A stretch of DNA of 14,851 nt from Chitinophagaceae bacterium (GTDB taxonomy: Bacteria; Bacteroidota; Bacteroidia; Chitinophagales; Chitinophagaceae): the NCBI GenBank assembly GCA_016720585.1, contig JADKKH010000013.1, positions 1-14,851 of the forward strand, written 5' to 3'. A program made the translations under genes and the position numbers. The notes beneath the pieces are model-generated. The model did no database searches and was not told where the DNA came from. It was given only the letters and a program-made list of their open reading frames with translations. Below, piece by piece: positions 7,611 to 12,233 of this stretch (the stretch's first letter is position 1; each line of letters opens with the position of its first letter).

Positions 7611-8537
7611 ATGCAACTATCCACTCGACACCTGCTCGGCATTAAAAATCTTACCAAAGATGATATTTCGCTAATTCTGTCCACGGCAGAGCAATTCAAA
7701 GAAGTTTTACAAAGACCCGTTAAGAAAGTTCCATCACTCCGGGATGTAACCATCGTGAACCTCTTTTACGAGAATTCCACCCGTACACGGTTTTCTTTTG
7801 AACTGGCAGAAAAAAGACTCAGTGCAGACACCATAAATTTTGCTGCCTCCGGTTCTTCGGCTGCCAAAGGCGAAACTTTATTAGATACAGTCAATAATAT
7901 TCTATCCATGAAAGTGGATATGGTCGTGATCAGGCATAGTGCCAGCGGTGCCCCGCATTTTTTAGCACAACATATTCCGGCTGCCATAATCAATGCCGGT
8001 GATGGTGTCAATGAGCATCCGACCCAGGGTTTGCTGGACGCTTTTTCTATTAAGGAAAAAACCGGGAAATTGGAGGGAACCAAGGTTGCCATCATTGGAG
8101 ATATCATGCACAGCCGGGTGGCACAAAGTAATATGTACCTATTGAAAAAAATGGGAGCTGAAGTAACCGTTTGCGGTCCGCCGACTTTAATTCCAAAACA
8201 CATCAGCCAGGCTCTCGGTGTAAATGTGAGTTATAACCTGAAAGAAACCCTGGAATGGTGTGATGTGGCGAATGTTTTACGCATACAATTGGAAAGACAA
8301 AATCAGGTATTGTTCTCCTCACTAAGGGAGTACAGCCTGGCATATGGTATCAACCGGAAATTATTGGATAGCCTGCATAAAGAAATAGTCATCATGCATC
8401 CAGGGCCTATAAACCGGGGCGTGGAACTGGACAGTGATGTGGCTGACTCTAAACAATCCATTATCTTGCAGCAGGTGGAAAATGGGGTGGCAGTGCGGAT
8501 GGCTGTTTTATATCTTTTATCAAATAGAAATAATTAA
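7611..8537 (+). CDS. pyrB: Aspartate carbamoyltransferase catalytic subunit
   Basis: Second step of de novo pyrimidine synthesis: carbamoyl phosphate plus aspartate to carbamoyl aspartate. 308 residues, the normal catalytic-chain length, frame intact. Carbamoyl phosphate binding STRTR is at residues 56-60 in FYENSTRTRFSFELAEKRL. The mobile lysine loop SSAAKGETLLDTV, then HPTQGLLDAFSI and the C-terminal HPGPINRGVELDSDVAD with QQVENGVAVRMAVLYLL complete the signature. Upstream are pyrR and a hairpin. No regulatory subunit gene (pyrI) follows; coaD is next after 101 nt. A perfect 13-bp inverted repeat overlaps the stop codon. Confidence 0.96.
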   Translation: MQLSTRHLLGIKNLTKDDISLILSTAEQFKEVLQRPVKKVPSLRDVTIVNLFYENSTRTRFSFELAEKRLSADTINFAASGSSAAKGETLLDTVNNILSMKVDMVVIRHSASGAPHFLAQHIPAAIINAGDGVNEHPTQGLLDAFSIKEKTGKLEGTKVAIIGDIMHSRVAQSNMYLLKKMGAEVTVCGPPTLIPKHISQALGVNVSYNLKETLEWCDVANVLRIQLERQNQVLFSSLREYSLAYGINRKLLDSLHKEIVIMHPGPINRGVELDSDVADSKQSIILQQVENGVAVRMAVLYLLSNRNN

Positions 8538-8571
8538 TTCAAGTTCCGGTTCTGGTGTTTGAATTAATTAT
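8530..8571 (+). repeat. 13-bp perfect inverted repeat spanning the pyrB stop codon
   Basis: ATAATTAATTCAA (8530-8542) is the exact reverse complement of TTGAATTAATTAT (8559-8571), with a 16-nt loop. G-T wobbles could add two pairs. The pyrB TAA (8535-8537) lies inside the left arm. There is no immediate T-run (a run of T appears only at about 8590-8596), so it may act as an mRNA 3'-end stabiliser or processing hairpin rather than a simple terminator. Confidence 0.6.
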
Positions 8572-8601
8572 AAGCCTGATTGCAGAATGTTTTTTTCTGT
8601 A

Positions 8602-8636
8602 AACCCCGAACCCTGAACTTCAAACTTTAAACTACT
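8602..8636 (+). repeat. Heptamer-periodic tract upstream of coaD
   Basis: Five consecutive phased 7-mers, all starting AAC: AACCCCG, AACCCTG, AACTTCA, AACTTTA and AACTACT. Two bases then separate the tract from the coaD ATG at 8639. The terminal TACTTTAT resembles a degenerate -7 box. Same pattern as the prfB tract, with different sequence in the variable positions. Confidence 0.75.
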
Positions 8637-8638
8637 TT

Positions 8639-9109
8639 ATGCCCAGAATCTGTCTTTTTCCCGGCACTTTCGATCCTGTTACACTGGGTCATGTTGATAT
8701 TATCAACAGGGCCCTGCCGCTTTTTGATAAGATCATAGTGGGTATCGGATTAAATACCTCCAAAGCTCCCATGTTTACGGATGAACAACGGCTAAACTGG
8801 ATCAAAGAGATTTACAAAGACGAAGACCGGGTAGAAGGAGCCGTTTATGAGGGATTGACCATTAATTTCTGTCAGAAAATCGGGGCCCATTTTATTCTCC
8901 GGGGTATCCGTTATGTAAGCGATTTTGAATATGAAAAAACGATTGCGGATGCGAACCGGACACTGGACAGAAGTATTGAAACGGTCTTTCTTACCGGTGA
9001 ACCAAAATTCACATCCGTAGCTTCTACTATTGTACGTGATATCATCAGGAATGGGGGAGATGCCAGTCATTTTCTTCCGGAAATTGTTTTTAAAACCTTA
9101 CCCAAATAA
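8639..9109 (+). CDS. coaD: Phosphopantetheine adenylyltransferase
   Basis: Penultimate step of coenzyme A synthesis: transfers AMP from ATP to 4'-phosphopantetheine. 156 residues, the usual size. It belongs to the nucleotidyltransferase superfamily, with the T/HxGH motif TLGH at residues 15-18 in FPGTFDPVTLGHVDIINRAL, substrate residues in LRGIRYVSDFEYE, and the second ATP motif VASTIVRDIIRNGG near the C-terminus. Intact frame. The following thioesterase starts 5 nt after its stop, suggesting one transcript. The start at ATG 8639 is fixed by the conserved N-terminus. Preceded by a heptamer repeat tract. Confidence 0.96.
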   Translation: MPRICLFPGTFDPVTLGHVDIINRALPLFDKIIVGIGLNTSKAPMFTDEQRLNWIKEIYKDEDRVEGAVYEGLTINFCQKIGAHFILRGIRYVSDFEYEKTIADANRTLDRSIETVFLTGEPKFTSVASTIVRDIIRNGGDASHFLPEIVFKTLPK

Positions 9110-9114
9110 AACGG

Positions 9115-9546
9115 ATGCGTATCTGGTTTAATAAGGAATTGACGATCGATCATTTTAGCCAATTCGGTAAAGACACATTGAATGGCCTTTTGGGTATCGA
9201 ATGGACAGAACTGGGCGAGGATTATATTAAAGCCAGGATGCCGGTTGACAATCGTACCAAACAGGCTTATGGCTTATTACACGGTGGTGCATCCTGTGTA
9301 TTGGCTGAAACGATTGGCAGCGTTGGTTCCGCGATGGTTATTGACCATACTAAATTCTATTGTGTAGGCCTGGAAGTAAATGCCAATCATATCCGTAGTG
9401 CCCGGGAAGGATTTGTAACAGGTATTGCCAGCCCCCTGCACCTGGGTTCCACGACCCATGTTTGGGACATTAAAATCTTTGATGAAAAAGAAAAATTAGT
9501 TTGTGTAAGCCGGTTGACCGTGGCGATCATTCCCCGGAAAGAGTAG
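9115..9546 (+). CDS. Hotdog-fold acyl-CoA thioesterase (PaaI/MenI-like)
   Basis: 143 residues, intact. Hydrolyses a CoA thioester; the exact substrate is not determined. The hotdog signature GLLHGGASCVLAETIGSVG contains His56-Gly-Gly and Glu65, the same His-to-Glu spacing as in the YdiI/MenI group that cleaves 1,4-dihydroxy-2-naphthoyl-CoA in menaquinone synthesis, so that is one candidate role. Other conserved pieces are LEVNANHIRSAREGFVTG and RLTVAIIPRK. It starts 5 nt after coaD and is probably cotranscribed with it. It ends at TAG 9544-9546, one base from the end of the opposite-strand Nudix gene. Confidence 0.87.
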   Translation: MRIWFNKELTIDHFSQFGKDTLNGLLGIEWTELGEDYIKARMPVDNRTKQAYGLLHGGASCVLAETIGSVGSAMVIDHTKFYCVGLEVNANHIRSAREGFVTGIASPLHLGSTTHVWDIKIFDEKEKLVCVSRLTVAIIPRKE

Positions 9547-9547
9547 A

Positions 9548-10174
9548 TTACTTTTTCGCAAACAACTCCAGTACATCCACTACAGAAGGGAAAGCATTTT
9601 TTTTGTATTTATTGAGTTGGTCAGCCTTCACCCATTTTATTTCCTGAATGCCTTCTTCTGTCTGCGGAACTAATTTTTGCGTCCCGCTGACTTTCATGGT
9701 ATACCAATGCGATTCTTTCAGGATAAACCGGGCTCCTTCATGGTAGGTATGATAAGTGATGACAAGCGGCGCTTTTAATTTTACCTGCTGCAACCCGGTT
9801 TCTTCCTCTACTTCCCGTAAGGCACAGTCTTCCAGGTTTTCTCCTTTATCTAATTTCCCTTTGGGTAGATCCCATTTACCCCGTCGAAAAATCAATAAAA
9901 TATCTTTTTTTTCATTTTGTATTAAACCACCACCGGCCTGCACAATGGTAAATTTCCGGTAAAAAGCTTTTTTTAATTCTTCCAGGTCCGGGTGATAGAA
10001 TACCCCGGCCTGAACTTTTTCCAGTTCCATCTCATGTATCATGGTCTTTACTGTATGTGAATTCAGTTCATCAATGAATATGGCATCATCATGATGCACA
10101 TAAGGCTGCACCGTTTCATCAACAGCATCACAGAGAAAAAGTGGTTTGTTGTCAAAATAAATTTTAATGTACAT
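9548..10174 (-). CDS. Nudix hydrolase
   Basis: Hydrolyses a nucleoside diphosphate linked to another moiety; substrate unknown. The full Nudix box GX5EX7REUXEEXGU is present as GKLDKGENLEDCALREVEEE followed by TGL, preceded by RRGKWDLPK. An N-terminal region of about 75 residues (VHHDDAIFIDELNSHTVKTM) is typical of a Bacteroidota subgroup. I choose the ATG at 10174 (MYIKIYFDNKPLFLCDAV, 208 residues). The frame stays open upstream to 10246 (MSYESREI), but those 24 residues come from the repeat tract shared with pyrE and look non-coding. Tail to tail with the thioesterase (1-bp gap) and head to head with pyrE. Confidence 0.92.
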   Translation of the reverse strand: MYIKIYFDNKPLFLCDAVDETVQPYVHHDDAIFIDELNSHTVKTMIHEMELEKVQAGVFYHPDLEELKKAFYRKFTIVQAGGGLIQNEKKDILLIFRRGKWDLPKGKLDKGENLEDCALREVEEETGLQQVKLKAPLVITYHTYHEGARFILKESHWYTMKVSGTQKLVPQTEEGIQEIKWVKADQLNKYKKNAFPSVVDVLELFAKK

Positions 10175-10181
10175 ATTAAAA

Positions 10182-10189
10182 TATCTTTG
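10182..10189 (+). promoter_or_regulatory. Second TAnnTTTG box (TATCTTTG) upstream of pyrE
   Basis: TATCTTTG matches the -7 consensus and lies 11 nt before an ATG (10201) that opens a 21-codon reading frame ending in TGA exactly at the pyrE ATG. If used, it would give pyrE an 80-nt leader. It overlaps the region just upstream of the Nudix start on the other strand. Moderate support only. Confidence 0.3.
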
Positions 10190-10225
10190 CTCTTGGGGCA
10201 ATGAAAGAAAGTTACGAATTAAAAT

Positions 10226-10253
10226 CTCTCGCGACTCGTAGCTCACAGCTTTC
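10226..10253 (+). repeat. Heptamer-periodic tract upstream of pyrE
   Basis: Four phased 7-mers, CTCTCGC, GACTCGT, AGCTCAC and AGCTTTC, each with CT at positions 3-4, lead into TTACCTTTG and the pyrE start. The period equals that of the tracts before prfB, pyrB and coaD, but the word differs (RRCTYNC rather than AACYNNN). Confidence 0.6.
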
Positions 10254-10254
10254 T

Positions 10255-10262
10255 TACCTTTG
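10255..10262 (+). promoter_or_regulatory. -7 promoter box (TACCTTTG) for pyrE
   Basis: TACCTTTG, identical to the prfB box and with the same 4-nt gap to the ATG (10267). The wider strings TTCTTACCTTTG and CTCTTACCTTTG are nearly the same. A near-leaderless pyrE mRNA is implied. Confidence 0.55.
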
Positions 10263-10266
10263 TTGA

Positions 10267-10900
10267 ATGACAGATGCTAAAGCAGTAGCCGAAAAACTCC
10301 TTCAAGTTAACGCCATAAAATTAAATCCCGAAACACCATTTACGTGGGCCAGCGGATGGAAGAGTCCTATTTATTGCGACAACCGCAAAGTGTTGTCATT
10401 CCCTTATATCCGGGACTTTATTAAGTCGGAGATGTGTAATGTTATTTTTGATAAATTTCCGGAGGCCGGATTATTGGCCGGTGTGGCTACCGCAGGAATT
10501 GCCTGGGGGGCTATGGCAGCCGACCAGTTAAAGCTGCCATATATATACGTACGCCCCAAACCGAAAGAACATGGACTGGGTAACCAGATAGAAGGATTTT
10601 ATGAAATAGGGCAGAAGGTGGTGGTCATTGAAGACCTGGTATCTACCGGCAAAAGCAGCCTGCAGGTGGTAGATGTGCTCAGGAACAGGGTCTGGAAGTA
10701 ATCGGTATGGTTTCTATTTTTACATATGGGTTTCTGGTTGCAACAGAAGCATTCAACAAAGCGTCATTGGCTTATTATTCCTTACCGATTATACAACCCT
10801 TATTGAATCGGCGATAGAGAAAGGGATTGTTTCTTCCGGTCAGCAGGACATTTTGTTAAAATGGCGGGATGATCCGGCCAATTGGAAAGGGGTTTTGTAA
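10267..10900 (+). CDS. pyrE: Orotate phosphoribosyltransferase, two frameshifts
   Basis: Fifth step of pyrimidine synthesis: orotate plus PRPP to orotidine monophosphate. The opening MTDAKAVAEKLLQVNAIKLN, then PFTWASGWKSPIYCDNRKVL, AGVATAGIAWGAMAADQL, YVRPKPKEHGLGNQIEG and the PRPP-binding loop VVVIEDLVSTGKSSLQVV are diagnostic. The first frame ends at 10701. One lost G near 10681 restores REQGLEVIGMVSIFTYGF, and one lost A near 10789 restores SLTDYTTLIESAIEKG, running to TAA 10898-10900. Joined length of about 211 residues is normal. Both losses are in short homopolymers, so sequence error is likely. Divergent from the Nudix gene; the HMA-domain gene follows after 24 nt. Confidence 0.93.
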
Positions 10901-10924
10901 ATTGCTTATTCAAATTAAACAGGG

Positions 10925-11312
10925 ATGAAACGATTTCTTAGTACAGTAGTTGCAGTTAGCCTTTCATTTGCAGCTTTTTCTCAAATTAAACCTACCCGAG
11001 TTGATACTATAAAAACGCCTCAGGCATTATGCGAACCCTGTAAAGTAAAAATTGAGAAATATCTTAAGCAGTTTGATGGCTTATTGGAAATAAATGTCAA
11101 TATCCGCAGGGGTGAGACTAAGTAAAATACGTTACCGACAGGATCAATATCGAAGAAATAAAAACAGCCATTGCCAATTGCGGATTTGATGCCGGGGATA
11201 TACCTGCAGCGCCTGATTTTTATGCGATTCTACCGCTTTGTTGTAAAAAACCGGAAGACGGGGCATAAAACCAAAAACAAAGGTTCCAGTAGCCCAGCCT
11301 GTACAGCAATAA
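10925..11312 (+). CDS. Secreted heavy-metal-associated (HMA) domain protein, frameshifted
   Basis: A small exported protein with one HMA fold, likely binding a soft metal ion; role unknown. MKRFLSTVVAVSLSFAAFSQ is a signal peptide. The metal motif C36-EP-C39 lies in PQALCEPCKVKIEKYLKQF. The first frame stops at 11125. Restoring one A near 11119 continues KVKYVTDRINIEEIKTAIAN and CGFDAGD, then LPLCCKKPEDG with a further CC pair. In the raw frame it ends at TAA 11266-11268. If a G near 11263 and an A near 11270 are also corrected, the tail reads KPKTKVPVAQPVQQ and stops at 11310-11312, matching the charged tails of related proteins; I use that end. A 6-bp hairpin CAGCAA/TTGCTG (11304-11319) encloses that stop and may end the transcript. 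Probably cotranscribed with pyrE. Confidence 0.75.
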
Positions 11313-11394
11313 GTTGCTGAAATGGGCAAGATTTTTTTATTCAACTTTGAAAGAGTTTAATTTATCCTGATCTGGGAAAACTTGATACAGTCTG

Positions 11395-11651
11395 TTATTT
11401 CAGCAAGTCTGCGAATTTTTGATTTTTTTCATAACGGATAGGGTACCGGATAAAAACAAGCCCTTTTCCGACTTTTGCAAACCCGGCCACTTTTAGAAGG
11501 ACACTTTATTCAGCAATGCGGCTTTCAGCCCAAACTGATCCATCCGGACATTCTCAATATTCCTGAACTCGGCTTCTTTTACAGTCCCACAGGAGAGCAG
11601 GAGGGAAGAACAAAATGTGCTGATCCAGATAGTAATTGCCAGGTTTTTCAT
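11395..11651 (-). pseudogene. LEA14-like lipoprotein, internally deleted remnant
   Basis: Minus strand. ATG 11651 gives MKNLAITIWISTFCSSLLLS followed by CGTVKEAE: a lipoprotein signal with lipobox LLSC, then EFRNIENVRMDQFGLKA. The raw frame stops at 11493. One lost T near 11495 lets it continue KVAGFAKVGKGLVFIRYPIR then YEKNQKFADLLK and stop at 11395-11397. The start and end both look like the LEA14 (water-stress/desiccation) lipoproteins of Bacteroidota, which run about 155 residues. Here only about 85 remain, and the join falls near FGLKA-ALLN, so roughly 70-75 central residues are missing. This is either a true internal deletion or an assembly collapse. Convergent with the HMA gene. Confidence 0.6.
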
Positions 11652-12233
11652 TCAAATTTCATATTCCTGCAAAATAGGGGGAAAGCTGCTTTTCTGGAGA
11701 AAAATTGTTGAAAATAATTATAATTATTAGCTAAATAAATTAGTTTAATAACAATAAATTTATTTAAAAAATTAGCTAAAAAAATCAGCAAATATAAATA
11801 TTGTATATGATACTTAATCAATGTAATATAAAGTGTGTTTCATTATATATATTATACAATTTAATCAAAAAATAGTTCTTTTTTCTATTTTCCATCTATG
11901 ATTAAACAAAATATAAAATAGGTATATAAATATTTGAAATGCAGCATTATAATTTCAGATATCCCATTTATACTTCAAATAGAAGTTTGTATGCAAATAA
12001 ATCTAATGTGTTTTATCTCTGGGAAATAATAAAAAGATTGGAAGTATGCAAATTCAATCAGAATTTACCAGTTTGGCACGGTCGGTTTATTCTCATTTCT
12101 TTTAAACTCGTAGTTATACGAGATTGGATCCTGGTATTATTTAATTATTCAGATACAGGGGGAAAGGTTTCTCATTTACACTTCTTTTAGTAAATTCGTC
12201 ACTTATTTCTTTTTCCCCAGGACATTGGACAAA
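11652..12233. other. Very AT-rich gene-free spacer
   Basis: No credible gene. From about 11700 to 11960 the sequence is overwhelmingly A and T, with a perfect 16-nt palindrome AATAATTATAATTATT (11714-11729) and two copies of ATTAGCTAAA (11727-11736 and 11771-11780, 44 bp apart) whose core TTAGCTAA is itself palindromic. From 12000 the composition returns toward normal and leads to the large surface-protein gene. It could hold regulatory sites for that gene; composition differs sharply from the rest of the window. Confidence 0.55.
12191..12198 (+). promoter_or_regulatory. Possible -7 box (TAAATTCG) for the surface-protein gene
   Basis: TAAATTCG is one mismatch from TAnnTTTG and lies 35 nt before the ATG at 12234. 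An AGGA (12219-12222) between them could be a ribosome binding site. Weak support. Confidence 0.3.

Noticed and set aside
7766..8203. Minus-strand frame of 145 codons inside pyrB
   Set aside because: Shadow of a highly conserved intact gene; no RBS or domain signal.
10175..10246. Upstream extension of the Nudix protein (24 extra residues)
   Set aside because: These codons are the reverse strand of the pyrE heptamer tract, and the conserved family start fits MYIKIYF at 10174.
11939..12190. Open frame of 83 codons in the spacer before the surface-protein gene
   Set aside because: No recognisable motif, composition drifts from the AT-rich island, no promoter or RBS, and its start falls within AT-rich filler. 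Treated as chance.
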